From assembly GCA_025127975.1 (NCBI GenBank), contig JAHLYQ010000031.1:1-64000 (forward strand): a stretch of 64,000 nt of DNA, written 5' to 3'. The stretch is from Synechococcus sp. CS-1331 (GTDB lineage Bacteria > Cyanobacteriota > Cyanobacteriia > PCC-6307 > Cyanobiaceae). The number at the start of each line of letters is the position of its first letter. Position 1 is the stretch's first letter. Made by a program: the position numbers and the translations under genes. This document shows positions 22,385-33,839 of the stretch, in pieces. Below the pieces are notes generated by a model. The model searched no databases. It was given only the letters and a program-made list of their open reading frames with translations, and was not told where the DNA came from.

Positions 22385-22790
22385 GAAAGCAGGTCGTAAG
22401 CCGGGTTCTGTTCTCCCATCAGCAAGCTGGTGGGGGGTGATCATCTGTCTGGGACCGCCGTTACCGGCGGCCTCGAGCGGCGCACTTGAATCGGGACGGG
22501 TGTCATGGCCAACCGTTGTCCCTGGGCCTTGCTCCCAGCCGGGGTTTACCGAGCCAGCACCTCTCGATGCTGCTGGTGCGCTCTTACCGCACCTTTGCAC
22601 CCTTGCCTGTGCGGGGGGCGAGCCCCCTGCCATCGGCGGTGTGTTTCTGTGGCACTGTCCTCACGGTCACCCGCACTGGGCGTTACCCAGCAAGCCTGGC
22701 CATTGGGGAGCCCGGACTTTCCTCAACCAGGCGCCCGAGCCGCTCCGAAGAGGCGGTTAGACCCTGATCGCGATCACCTCACCTGCTTTC
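22385..22790 (-). ncRNA. rnpB: RNase P RNA (bacterial type A)
   Basis: The minus strand carries the conserved catalytic-core blocks: GAGGAAAGTCCGGGCT near the 5' end, the GGTAAGAGCGCACC block in the middle, GGGAGCAAG, and the 3' GAACCCGGCTTACGACCTGC. The ends GAAAGCAGGT (22790 down to 22781) and ACCTGCTTTC (22394 to 22385) form a perfect 10-bp P1 helix, which fixes the mature limits within a few bases at about 406 nucleotides. It processes tRNA 5' ends together with RnpA, which is not in the window. Confidence 0.96.
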
Positions 22791-22834
22791 ACGTTCCATA
22801 ATGCCGCTGCGGGTCCCCCTGGGGATTTCCGCGG

Positions 22835-22909
<75 letters not shown>

Positions 22910-23132
22910 TGTCCAAGCCCCCTGATTCAGCAAGGGCTCTTAAGGAAGAGGATCCTCGGGAAAGCGGCCTGGCTGTCTTCTCGCGTTAGGCAAACTGTTA
23001 TGGAAATTGGGTAGGGGCAAGCTCGAGTCGCGACCGACCGATCCGCTCGGCTCCGAGCCGAAGCAGCACCGCAGTGGTGGGCCAAACGGCGACGACGCTC
23101 CCCTGGCACCACTGCTGGACATCATCCCTCTG

Positions 23133-24125
23133 TCAGCAGAGAGATTGGGCGATGGCATTGCACTGCTGCTCCAGCAGAACCATGCGCTCCATCAGCTCGC
23201 TGAATGTCGGCACTTGGCCGCGCAGCATTCCAGAGGTGGTCATGGCTGCGTAGTCCGCTTCCAGCGCCTTCCGGCCGTTACCGGTTGGCACCAACTGCAG
23301 ATCTCCGCTGAGCGCTTGGAAGTAGTCGATCGGCGGCTTCCGCCAGAAGTCCTCCTTGTGCTGGGCCACCTCAATTGCGAGTTTCCGGTCGCCTATTGCC
23401 GTTTCTGCGATGCCTGCACTGGCCAGGCGATAGATGTCGTACCAGTGCCGGGAGTAGCGCTCGCCTTCGCCGCTGCCCCAGCTGCCTTTGCGGCAGGCGA
23501 GATGAATCGCCGCCGCCTTTTCCAGGAAGGTGCGCTTCGGGTCCATCACCAGGGGGTTTGCGGTTGGGAAAGCGAGCATGGGCAGGTGAGTCGCTGCCTT
23601 GCAGGTAATGGGCATGGCTTCATGCGGCTCGCCGGTGGAGTGGGCGCCAAACTCCAGCAAGACCGTAGGCCGCACATAGCCAAAGCTCCTGTCAGGAGCA
23701 GGGATCAGTGGCTGATAGTGCAGAACGATGGTGGGTGGTTGCCGGCGATCCGTTTCGGCAGCTTTCAGTGTTAGACCCAGAGGAACTGCGGCCGCGGCGA
23801 CCGCACGCTGGAGCAGCGGCAGCGGGATCTCCTTCACCCATTGCTTGAGCTTTCTGTCGGCAGCCTTGCGGCGTGCCTGGGCCTGGGTGGGGTTGGCAGC
23901 GGGGGACAGGTCAACCTCGGGCCAGAGGTGCTGAATGTTGAGGGTCAGATCGACGTCCTCGGAAAAGCGCTCGATCAGCCCATGGGCCTTGGAGAGCGAA
24001 GTGCCCCCTTTGAAGGTGAGGGAGGCGAGCAGCTGCTCGTCTGCCCCGAGGCTCTGCAGGGCCCAGACCACCCAGATGTCCTTCTCGAGGAGGTAGGCCG
24101 GCCAGCCGCTTTCGGAAGCAGCCAC
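23133..24125 (-). CDS. AbiEii/AbiGii-type nucleotidyltransferase toxin
   Basis: The 330-residue protein matches the AbiEii toxin family (DNA polymerase beta-like fold). The active-site signature is visible: FKGGTSLSKAHGLIERFSED followed by VDLTL, with the acidic pair expected to bind metal and nucleotide. The preceding LLEKDIWVVWAL segment is also typical. Family members transfer nucleotides onto tRNA ends or other targets, causing growth arrest. The start is GTG 24125, since a stop codon lies six codons upstream. The antitoxin-like gene ends 46 bp ahead on the same strand, the usual antitoxin-toxin order. The pair is the whole coding cargo of the tRNA-Arg island. Whether the toxin is active cannot be read from sequence. 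Confidence 0.85.
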   Translation of the reverse strand: MAASESGWPAYLLEKDIWVVWALQSLGADEQLLASLTFKGGTSLSKAHGLIERFSEDVDLTLNIQHLWPEVDLSPAANPTQAQARRKAADRKLKQWVKEIPLPLLQRAVAAAAVPLGLTLKAAETDRRQPPTIVLHYQPLIPAPDRSFGYVRPTVLLEFGAHSTGEPHEAMPITCKAATHLPMLAFPTANPLVMDPKRTFLEKAAAIHLACRKGSWGSGEGERYSRHWYDIYRLASAGIAETAIGDRKLAIEVAQHKEDFWRKPPIDYFQALSGDLQLVPTGNGRKALEADYAAMTTSGMLRGQVPTFSELMERMVLLEQQCNAIAQSLC

Positions 24126-24171
24126 CTCCAGGGCTTCTCGCTAATCGTCTGCCGCCAGGGAGAACCAGGCC

Positions 24172-24780
24172 TCAGCCACGCAGCACCTGCGCTTCTTGCT
24201 CGTTCAGCAGCTCCACCAGCCAGGTGGGCAGCTCGGCCCGCACCGCCAGCAGGGCGTCCCATTCCGGGGTGGGCAGGGCCTTGCGGAGCTTTGGCAGGGC
24301 AGCGCCGGCCTGATCGGGCCCCAGCCAGGCCAGGGCGCGGATCGCCTGGCCGGCAGGGCGATCGGCCAGTAGGAACTGCCAGCGGGGTGCCTGGCGCAGG
24401 CTGATCTCCTGCTTGCCGAGGCGATAGCGCTTGCGGCTCTTGGTGCGGCTCAGAAAGGTCTGCTGCACGGGCATCTGGGTGGTGAGGCCCAGGGCGTTGG
24501 CCGCGGCTACGCCGCTGCTCACCAGTTGCTCCCCCAGCTCGGTCTTGAGATGGGCCATCACCAGCTCGGGAGCCGGAGGGCGTGTCCCGAAGCGACTGCG
24601 CACCGGCAGGGCGTAACGGCCGCGCGTGATCTTCACCAGCTGGCCGCGGCTCGCAAGCCGGCGCAGGGACTGATCCACGGCGTCCCGCTTGCCGAGCGCC
24701 AGGAACTCCTTGGCCGCCAGCAGGCTTCCCTCAGGCCGGCGGCCTGCTGCTTCCAGGATTTGAGCACCGAGGGCGGTCAT
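24172..24780 (-). CDS. AbiEi-like antitoxin (DUF6088 family)
   Basis: The 202-residue protein starts with a winged-helix-like region (AKEFLALGKRDAVDQSLRRLASRGQLVKITRGRYALP), typical of DUF6088 / AbiEi antitoxins that bind DNA and repress their own operon. The middle shows SGVAAANALGLTTQMP and TKSRKRYRLGKQEI, also seen in that family. I used ATG 24780; the frame is open to 24906, but that extension would contain the inverted repeat proposed as operator. The toxin gene lies directly downstream. Autoregulation through the palindrome 34 bp upstream is inferred. Confidence 0.82.
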   Translation of the reverse strand: MTALGAQILEAAGRRPEGSLLAAKEFLALGKRDAVDQSLRRLASRGQLVKITRGRYALPVRSRFGTRPPAPELVMAHLKTELGEQLVSSGVAAANALGLTTQMPVQQTFLSRTKSRKRYRLGKQEISLRQAPRWQFLLADRPAGQAIRALAWLGPDQAGAALPKLRKALPTPEWDALLAVRAELPTWLVELLNEQEAQVLRG

Positions 24781-24813
24781 GGCGGATCTGGGGTGTCTTC
24801 TAGTGCACCGGCG

Positions 24814-24841
24814 TGTCAGAAGCGTACGCAAGTTTCTGACA
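24814..24841. promoter_or_regulatory. palindromic candidate operator of the AbiE pair
   Basis: TGTCAGAA (24814-24821) and TTCTGACA (24834-24841) are perfect 8-bp inverted arms separated by 12 bp. The spacer contains a second palindrome, GCGTACGC (24822-24829). The element lies 34 bp before the antitoxin start, where an autoregulating antitoxin would bind. No clear -10/-35 pair could be assigned around it. Confidence 0.55.
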
Positions 24842-25036
24842 TTCTGTCCATGGCTTTGGCGCTTCTGGCCCCTTTGCCGCCATGGGCACACCGCGCTGAC
24901 AGCCATCGCGAGCCCTGCTCGTGCAGGTGTACGCAGCAGAGGGGTGCATGACCTGCCACTTCTTCCGTCACCGGGTCGCCGCGGATGGCATCCCTGCGCT
25001 CACCTATGGGCTCCACTACGTCCACCACGAGCTTTT
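24842..25036. other. island right flank without a recognisable gene
   Basis: Between the candidate operator and the second attachment-site copy no reading frame resembles a known protein. A small hairpin, CCACGA (25025-25030) with TCGTGG (25038-25043), straddles the left edge of the attachment repeat. I see no integrase fragment here. Confidence 0.4.
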
Positions 25037-25065
25037 GTCGTGGGTTCGAGTCCCGCCAGCCCCGT
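25037..25065 (+). repeat. distal attachment-site copy (tRNA-Arg 3' fragment)
   Basis: Second copy of the 29-bp direct repeat, identical to 22881-22909. No D arm or anticodon arm precedes it, so it is a tRNA fragment and not a second tRNA gene. It stands 32 bp before the cytochrome b561-like gene. Confidence 0.85.
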
Positions 25066-25097
25066 GCTTCAGTAGTCCTCTGCAGCTGCCAGCTCCG

Positions 25098-25586
25098 ATG
25101 GGCCGCCCCTACCAACCTTCCCTGCTGAGGCTGCTGCACGGGGCCACCGCTGTTTTGGTGCCCCTGGCCTGGCTGAGTGGGCTGCTGGTGTACTCCAACC
25201 TCGATGGCCGCTGGGGTCGCCTGCCCTGGCGGATCGGCGGCGACTGGATCGACCTCCACGGCAGCACCGGGGTCCTGCTCTGGCCAGTGGCCCTGCTGTT
25301 TGGCGTCTATGCCATCAGCGTTGGCCGGCGGCGCCTGCAGCAGCCGGCCAACGCCCTGGCCCTGCTGGCCCTGGCCCTGGCGGTGGGCAGCGGCAAGCTG
25401 ATGCAGGAAGACTGGCTGCGCCAGGGCGAGCTCGATCACTGGGTGTACGGCGTCCATCTGGTGGCCTGGCTGGCCATTGCCCTCTGCGTGGCGGTGCATG
25501 TGGGGGTGGTGCTGCAGCGGGGCGGCCTTCCCCTGGCCCGCTCGATGGCCAGCTGGCGCATGCGGGCCCTGGGCCAACGGCGCTGA
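25098..25586 (+). CDS. cytochrome b561-like four-helix membrane protein
   Basis: The 162-residue protein has four predicted membrane helices with histidines placed as heme ligands: LHGATAVLVPLAWLSGLLVY, IDLHGSTGVLLWPVALLF, a short third helix before the LDHWVYGVHLVAWLAIALCV segment, and VAVHVGVVL. This fits the bacterial cytochrome b561 / hydrogenase-type cytochrome b superfamily, which transfers electrons between quinones and other carriers. Start ATG 25098; the frame is open back to 24921, but that part lies in the island and crosses the attachment repeat. Before island insertion the gene would have stood 32 bp behind tRNA-Arg. A perfect-palindrome terminator follows. Confidence 0.72.
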   Translation: MGRPYQPSLLRLLHGATAVLVPLAWLSGLLVYSNLDGRWGRLPWRIGGDWIDLHGSTGVLLWPVALLFGVYAISVGRRRLQQPANALALLALALAVGSGKLMQEDWLRQGELDHWVYGVHLVAWLAIALCVAVHVGVVLQRGGLPLARSMASWRMRALGQRR

Positions 25587-25599
25587 GCAATCGGGTAGT

Positions 25600-25624
25600 G
25601 CCCACTACCGGTAGTGGGCTTTTC
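25600..25624 (+). terminator. Rho-independent terminator
   Basis: GCCCACTAC (25600-25608) and GTAGTGGGC (25611-25619) are perfect arms; the whole 20 bp is self-complementary. TTTT follows at once, then CAATTT. It ends the cytochrome b561-like transcript. Confidence 0.85.
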
Positions 25625-25668
25625 AATTTGGCCACCGGGGCTAGCGTGGCCCCAATCGTCTGATCGCG

Positions 25669-26001
25669 GTGACCCAGCTCCATGACCTGCGTCTGCGGCT
25701 GCTGGTGCAGCAGGAGAGCGAACGTATCGCCGCCAGCCAGCCCGACGAGCTGGATCTCTCAGTGGTGCAGGCCCGCTGCCTCTGCTGGCTGGCCCTTCTG
25801 GCTGAATCCCACGAGGAGCAGGCCACAGATGCGGAGCGTCGCGGCGATACCGAGCAGGCCATGGGTTGGTTTGCCGATTCGATGCGCCTGCGCGACGTGA
25901 TCAATGTGGTGTCGTCCATTGAGATTCCCCTGCCCGCCGCCAGTGGCGAGATCGACGACTCCAGCGAAGACCTGCCTGACTGGGGCCCCCTGGCGGCATG
26001 A
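25669..26001 (+). CDS. conserved hypothetical protein, mostly helical
   Basis: This 110-residue product starts at GTG 25669. It is acidic, with predicted helices (HDLRLRLLVQQESERIAASQ, ARCLCWLALLAESHEEQATDAERRG) and a short disordered C-terminal tail (DDSSEDLPDWGP). No transmembrane segment, signal peptide or known motif is visible. I do not recognise the family. It is followed after 36 bp by another small acidic hypothetical on the same strand, so the two may be an operon. Codon use matches the neighbourhood, which supports a real gene. Confidence 0.6.
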   Translation: MTQLHDLRLRLLVQQESERIAASQPDELDLSVVQARCLCWLALLAESHEEQATDAERRGDTEQAMGWFADSMRLRDVINVVSSIEIPLPAASGEIDDSSEDLPDWGPLAA

Positions 26002-26037
26002 GTGCCATGATGGAATCTGAGAACGGAAGGGAAAGCG

Positions 26038-26511
26038 GTGCCCGAAGAGCCCTGCCAATGCCCTGATTGCCAGCGTTTTTACCGGGAACATGACCGGCTG
26101 ATCCGCGAAAATCCCACCCTGCGTCAGCAGCAGGAGCTCAGTTGGGCTGCCCTGCAGTCTTTTCGCACCCTGGCGGGTCGGGTTATGGAGGAGTTGCAGA
26201 AGCAGCAGGAGGCAAGCGATTCGGCTGCCAATCAGTCAGTGCCTGCCCCCCAGGACCCCGGGGCGGTGGCCGATGAGGCCGTGGAGCCCGATGCGGTGCA
26301 GCAGGCCATGGCCGATCTGGAGAATATCAACGCCCATCTGTTTTCGATCGAGGCGCTGATGGAGCGCATCTTTGATGTGCGCGTGCCTGAAGAGGTGGAA
26401 CAAAAATTCCGCGAGGTTGCCGGAGAGCTGGCCCCCGACCCCCTCAACGCCGATCGGCTCAGGCTAAATCGCCTGCTGCACCAGACCCCGGACCTGCCGG
26501 ATCGGGGCTGA
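26038..26511 (+). CDS. conserved hypothetical protein with N-terminal Cys cluster
   Basis: The 157-residue product begins at GTG 26038 with PCQCPDCQRFYREHDRLI, where CxCxxC could bind a metal ion. A central Gln-rich region (LQKQQEASDSAANQS) with helical character leads to a helical C-terminal part (VQQAMADLENINAHLFSIEALMERIF). No known domain is recognised. It is acidic and has no membrane segment. It converges with glgP, and the short gap is filled by a 19-bp tandem repeat. Confidence 0.6.
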   Translation: MPEEPCQCPDCQRFYREHDRLIRENPTLRQQQELSWAALQSFRTLAGRVMEELQKQQEASDSAANQSVPAPQDPGAVADEAVEPDAVQQAMADLENINAHLFSIEALMERIFDVRVPEEVEQKFREVAGELAPDPLNADRLRLNRLLHQTPDLPDRG

Positions 26512-26523
26512 GCCCCAATCCCA

Positions 26524-26571
26524 TTTGCAGGTCTTAAACGATTTTGCAGGTCTTAATTAGTCTGGCAAGAT

Positions 26572-26599
<28 letters not shown>
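26524..26599. repeat. four-unit degenerate 19-bp tandem repeat reaching into glgP
   Basis: TTTGCAGGTCTTAA occurs at 26524-26537 and 26543-26556. A third unit (CTGGCAAGATTTAA, from 26562) and a more divergent fourth (CTCGCAGGTGATT, from 26581) keep the exact 19-bp spacing. The last units contain the final codons and the stop of the minus-strand gene glgP, so the repeat appears to have spread from, or into, the coding end. Confidence 0.75.
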
Positions 26600-29090
<2,491 letters not shown>

Positions 29091-29094
<4 letters not shown>

Positions 29095-31514
29095 CGCGGT
29101 AATACTGCGTCATGGGCCAGCTCGGAGCCGAGGTCCCAGCGCCAGTTCGTCACGTTTTCCGCATCGATGCCGTGCTGGTGGGCGTAGGCGCGGTTGGCCA
29201 GGATGGATTCCTTCATGCGCTCCTTGATGTGGGCGGCGCGGGAGCCAAGCCCGGGCACTCGGTCAATAACGTCCATGACTAAATTAAAACGGTCGATCTG
29301 ATTGTTCATCGCCAGTTCTAGTGGAGTATTGATGTTACCCATTTCCTTATATCCACGCACGTGGAAGTTGGCGTGGTTGGTGCGGCGATAGGTGAGCCGG
29401 TGAATGAGCCAGGGGTAGCCATGAAAGTTGAAGATCACCGGTCGATCCGTGGTGAACAGGCTGTCGAAGTCGCGATCGCTGAGGCCATGGGGGTGCTCGC
29501 TGGGTTGGGTAAGGGCAAATAGTTTGACCACGTTGAGCACCCGAATTTTGAGGCTGGGGATCGCTAGGCGCAAGATTTGCACAGCTGCCAGGGTCTCTTT
29601 GGTGGGGATATCGCCAGCGCATGTCATGACGACGGCTGGGTCTTCAGGGTCGCTGTTGCAGTCGTCGTTGCTGGCCCAGCTCCACAGGCCAATCCCCTTG
29701 GCCACATGGGCGCGCGCCTGCTCGAGCGTGAGGTATTGGAGATGGGGTTGTTTGTCGCTAACGATGATGTTGCAGACGTTGGTTTCCACCAGGGCCTGCT
29801 CGGCAACGGCCAGCAGGCAGTTGGCGTCGGCGGGCAGATAGACCCGTACCACGTCGCCGCTCTTGTTGCCGGCCAGGTCAATGAACCCCGGATCCTGGTG
29901 GGTGAAACCGTTGTGGTCCTGTCGCCAAACCGTGCTGGAGATCAGGCAGGTCCAGGCGGAGATCGGCGCCCGCCAGGGGGCATGGTGTATGCAGCTCTCC
30001 AGCCATTTGGCGTGCTGGTTGAACATCGAGGCAATGACATGGGCGAAGGCCTCATAGGTGTGGAAAAGCCCATGCCGCCCCGTCAGCAGGTAGCCCTCCA
30101 TCATCCCCACCAGGGTGTGCTCGCTCAGCATTTCCACCACCCGGCCACTGCGGCTCAATTCGCCGCCGTTGGCGTCTTCGGGAAGCAGCTCTTCGAGCCA
30201 AACCTTCTTGCTGCGCTCGTAGATGGCCTGGAGCCGGTTGGAGGCGGTTTCGTCCGGGCCGAAAACCCGCACTGAATCGGGGTTGAGCCCAATGGTGTCG
30301 CGCAGCAGTTCGCCCAGGGGGGCGGTGTTTTCGTGTTCCAGCTTGCCGGGGCCGGAAACGGCGACGGCGTAGCTCTCCAGGCGGGGCAGCAGCAGCCGGC
30401 GCCTCAGCAGGCCGCCATTGGCGTGGGGGTTGGAGCCCATGCGGCGCTGTCCGCTGGGCGAGAGGGCTTGCAGGTCGGGCCGCAGGCGGCCCTGGCCATC
30501 AAAGAGTTCCTCGGGGCGGTAGCTCTGCAGCCAGGTCTCCAGCTGCTGCAGCTGGGCCGGATCGCCCTTGGGGTTTGGCAGGGGGACCTGGTGGCTGCGC
30601 CAGAAGCCCTCGGGTTTGTTGCCCTTGAGTTCCTTTGGCCCGGTCCAGCCTTTCGGGGAGCGCAGCACAACCATGGGCCAGGCCGGGCGGCTGACGTCGG
30701 TGGGATCACCGCTGCGGCGCGCTTCCCTCTGGATCTGCTGGATCCGGTCGATGGCGTTGTCCATGGCGGTGGCCATGGCGGCGTGCATCGCCAGCGGTTC
30801 GCTGCCTTCCACGAACAAGGGCTCCCAGCCATAGCCGCGCAGCAGGCTGGCCAGCTCCGCCCGGGGGATGCGGGCCAGCAGGGTGGGATTGGCGATCTTG
30901 TAACCGTTGAGGTGCAGCACCGGCAGCACGGCGCCGTCGCTGGCGGGATTGAGGAATTTGTTGATGTGCCAGCTGGTGGCAAGGGGCCCCGTTTCCGCCT
31001 CGCCATCGCCGACGCAGGCCAGGGCGATCAGCTCCGGGTTGTCGAACACCGCTCCGCAGGCGTGGGAGAGCACATAGCCCAGCTCGCCCCCCTCGTGGAT
31101 TGAGCCGGGCGTTTCGGGGGTGCAGTGGCTGCCGATGTGGCCCGGGAAGGAGAACTGCCTCAGGAAGCGGCCCATGCCGACGGTGTCCTGGGATTTGTCG
31201 GGATAGATCTCGCTGTAGGAGCCGTCCAGGTAGGTGGGGGCCAGTACCCCCGGCGCGCCATGGCCCGGCCCCGAGAGGTAGATCATGCTCAGGTCGTGGG
31301 CCCGGATCACCCGGTTGGCATGGGCCCAGATGAAGGCCTGGCCCGGGCTGGAGCCCCAGTGGCCCAGCAGCCGGTTCTTGATGTGCTCCGGCCGCAGCGG
31401 CTCCCTCAGCAGGGGGTTGGCCTGCAGGTAAATCATGCCCACCGCCAGGTAGTTGGCGGCCCGCCACCAGCCGTCGAGCAGTTGCAGCTGGGCCGAGGTC
31501 ATCGTTGCCGCCAT
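29091..31514 (-). CDS. xfp: phosphoketolase (xylulose-5-phosphate / fructose-6-phosphate)
   Basis: Phosphoketolase splits xylulose-5-phosphate or fructose-6-phosphate into acetyl phosphate and an aldose phosphate, using thiamine pyrophosphate. In the 807-residue protein, the N-terminal [25 protein letters not shown] and GPGHGAPG are family signatures. The TPP-binding motif is [20 protein letters not shown], and [13 protein letters not shown] lies in the C-terminal part. It is first in an operon with glgP (four-base overlap). It is divergent from the cation antiporter with 129 bp between them, presumably holding both promoters. In cyanobacteria phosphoketolase gives a carbon-saving route to acetyl-CoA. 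Confidence 0.95.
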
Positions 31515-31643
31515 GCCCTGTGCACGAATCCCTAAACCTGACCGTAGCCATGGCTGCTACGCAGCAGCTTTAAGCCCGGATAAACATGGGATTCCCATAA
31601 CTGGGATCCGGTCCACCTAAGGTCGCCCCCACGCTCTCTTTCC

Positions 31644-32999
31644 ATGGGTCTGCCCGCGCTACTGCTCGAAATCGGCAGTCATCAGTCCGAGGTGGCTGAA
31701 ACCCTCATCTCGGTGGGGGAGTTCCTAGTCATTTTTGTGGCTGCGCGCCTACTGGCGGAGCTGATGGTGCGGGTCCAGCTGCCCACGATCCTGGGCGAGC
31801 TGGTCGCCGGCGTGCTGATCGGAGTATCCGGTTTGCACCTGATCGTGCCGCCCGACACCCAGGCCCAGCTCAGCGGCTGGGGGCTGGGGTTGCTCAGCTC
31901 CCTGGCCGATCTCTCACCGGAAATGGTGCAGGAGATCTACACCGAGACCTTCCCAAATCTGGAGGCGGTTTCCCAGATCGGCCTGTTTGCCCTGCTGTTT
32001 CTCACCGGTTTGGAGAGCGAGCTCGACGAGCTAGTGGCGGTGGGTGCCCAGGCCACCACGGTGGCAGTGACCGGCGTGGTGCTGCCCTTTGCCCTGGGCA
32101 CTGCGGGCCTCTATTACCTCTTCGATGTGCCCCTGATTCCGTCGATTTTCGCCGGGGCGGCGATGACCGCCACCAGCATCGGCATCACCGCCAGTGTGTT
32201 CGGCGAGTTGAAGTTTCTGCGCACCCGCGAGGGGCAGACCGTGATCGGCGCGGCCGTACTCGATGACATCCTCGGCATCGTGATCCTGGCCGTGGTGGTG
32301 AGCCTGGCCGGTGGCGAGGGCTTCAGTCTGGGCCCGATCCTCAAGCTGGTGGCGGCAGCGGGGGTTTTTGTGGCGGCGGCCCTTTTTCTGAGCCGCACCG
32401 CGGCTCCTGGCTTCGACTGGCTGCTCGACCAGCTCAAGGCCCCCGGTGAGGTCGTGGTGGCGGCCTTCGTGGTGCTCTCGCTCTGCTGCTTCGTGGCCCA
32501 GGCCATCGGCCTGGAAGCGGCCCTGGGCGCCTTTGCCGCCGGCCTGATCCTCAGCTCCTCCAAGCACACCCACGCCATCCAGGACACGGTCAAGCCCCTG
32601 GTGGCCCTGTTTGCCACGATTTTCTTTGTGCTGATCGGCACCGGCATGGATCTCTCGGTGCTCAACCCCTTCAACCCCGCCAACCGGGAGGGCCTGATCG
32701 TGGCGGCCTTCCTGCTCATCGTCGCCATTGCCGGCAAGGTGGCAACCGGCTGGAGCTACATAAGTAAGGAGAAGACCAACCGGCTGGTGGTGGGGCTGGG
32801 GATGATGCCCCGGGGCGAGGTGGGCCTGATCTTCCTGGGCCTCGGCACCCAGGCCGGCCTGCTCACCAAGCCGCTGGAAGCAGCCATCTTGCTGATGGTG
32901 ATTGGCACCACCTTCCTGGCGCCGATCCTGCTCAGACTGGTGTTAGGAGCTAGTGCCGGAGGGCCCGATCTTGATCCGCTCGCCGAAAACCCAACCTGA
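31644..32999 (+). CDS. cation:proton antiporter (CPA2 family, NhaS3/NapA-like)
   Basis: The 451-residue inner- or thylakoid-membrane protein has about 12 hydrophobic segments typical of CPA2 exchangers. Recognisable parts are QLPTILGELVAGVLIG in the first helices, ALLFLTGLESELDELV, the TATSIGITASVF unwound-helix region, the acidic ion site in AVLDDILGIVILAVV, and the LGMMPRGEVGLIF segment near the end. These exchange Na+ or K+ for protons. Its 3' end overlaps the next gene, which starts about 47 bp before its stop in another frame. Confidence 0.88.
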   Translation: MGLPALLLEIGSHQSEVAETLISVGEFLVIFVAARLLAELMVRVQLPTILGELVAGVLIGVSGLHLIVPPDTQAQLSGWGLGLLSSLADLSPEMVQEIYTETFPNLEAVSQIGLFALLFLTGLESELDELVAVGAQATTVAVTGVVLPFALGTAGLYYLFDVPLIPSIFAGAAMTATSIGITASVFGELKFLRTREGQTVIGAAVLDDILGIVILAVVVSLAGGEGFSLGPILKLVAAAGVFVAAALFLSRTAAPGFDWLLDQLKAPGEVVVAAFVVLSLCCFVAQAIGLEAALGAFAAGLILSSSKHTHAIQDTVKPLVALFATIFFVLIGTGMDLSVLNPFNPANREGLIVAAFLLIVAIAGKVATGWSYISKEKTNRLVVGLGMMPRGEVGLIFLGLGTQAGLLTKPLEAAILLMVIGTTFLAPILLRLVLGASAGGPDLDPLAENPT

Positions 33000-33528
33000 G
33001 TTCCCCGGGCCGAGGCGCTGGGGCCTGAGCTGGGGTGGCTGGTTCGACAATCGCCACGGCGAGTGGTGGTTGCTGGCCCAGCTGGCCCTGATAGCCGCCC
33101 ATCTGCTTCCGCCTTGGCCGGCTCCAGGGGCGTGGGGTTACGCCTGGCCCCTGCCGGTTGCCCTGGGCGGGGCCTTGCTGTTTCTACTGGGGCTGGCGCT
33201 GGCGGCCCAGGCCTTCTGGGGGCTAGGCGCCAGCCTTACCCCCCTGCCCGATCCGATTCCCGGTGCTGCCCTGGTCACCGTTGGCCCCTACGGCCGCTGT
33301 CGCCACCCCCTCTATCAGGCCCTGCTGCTCTGCTCCCTGGGGGTGAGCCTTGCCCTGGGCAGCCTGCTGCACCTGGCCCTGCTGCTGGCGCTCTGCGCCG
33401 TGCTGGGGGGCAAGGCCAGGCGGGAGGAGCGATCCCTTGAGAGCCTGCATCCCGACTACGTCGCCTACCGGGCAAGCACCCCGGCGATCATTCCCCGTCT
33501 TCCCTGGCTCGACTGGCGAGTGCTGTGA
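32953..33528 (+). CDS. isoprenylcysteine carboxyl methyltransferase-family membrane protein
   Basis: The product has four to five hydrophobic segments. The C-terminal signature is GPYGRCRHPLYQALLL, then ARREERSLESLHPDYVAYR, the S-adenosylmethionine-binding part of the ICMT/NnrU-like family. Function in bacteria is mostly unknown; some members methylate lipids or small molecules. GTG 32953 gives 191 residues and overlaps the antiporter by 47 bp; a TTG at 32971 is an alternative. Its end overlaps the next gene on the opposite strand by 41 bp. Confidence 0.75.
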   Translation: MPEGPILIRSPKTQPEFPGPRRWGLSWGGWFDNRHGEWWLLAQLALIAAHLLPPWPAPGAWGYAWPLPVALGGALLFLLGLALAAQAFWGLGASLTPLPDPIPGAALVTVGPYGRCRHPLYQALLLCSLGVSLALGSLLHLALLLALCAVLGGKARREERSLESLHPDYVAYRASTPAIIPRLPWLDWRVL

Positions 33529-33802
33529 ACAGCCCCCAGCCAGCGGCGATCAGGCCGAGGCTGCTGGCCCAGTCCGGGCCCAGGGCCCAGCTCAGGGCCA
33601 GGTCGGCCAGCACGCCGATGGCCAGGGCCAGCAACAGGCTGCTGAGCACCAGCAGCAGTTGCTGGGCCGCCCCAGGCAGGGGGCCTGCGGCGAGGGCCTC
33701 CTCCAGGCGCCCTAGGGGCCCGCTCAGGGGTAGGTAGAGCGCCAGGGCCCACAGGGCGACCCCCGGCAGGAACGGGGTCCAGTCGGGGCTGGGGTAGAGC
33801 AA
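33488..33802 (-). CDS. small hypothetical membrane protein
   Basis: The 104-residue product has three hydrophobic stretches (FLPGVALWALALYLPLSG, LLLVLSSLLLALAIGVLADL, LGLIAAGWGLFTALA). It begins MLYPSPDWTPFLPG, probably from TTG 33802. No catalytic motif is visible. I believe similar short proteins occur in other picocyanobacteria, but I cannot confirm the family from sequence alone. It is divergent from the alpha/beta hydrolase gene (37 bp) and overlaps the methyltransferase-family gene tail-to-tail. Confidence 0.5.
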   Translation of the reverse strand: MLYPSPDWTPFLPGVALWALALYLPLSGPLGRLEEALAAGPLPGAAQQLLLVLSSLLLALAIGVLADLALSWALGPDWASSLGLIAAGWGLFTALASRAREDGE

Positions 33803-33839
33803 TGGCCGACCGCGGATCTCCCTAGCATCGACCAGCCCG

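Noticed and set aside
25037..25065. A second tRNA-Arg gene
   Set aside because: Only the T arm and 3' acceptor strand are present; D and anticodon arms are missing, so it is an attachment-site remnant.
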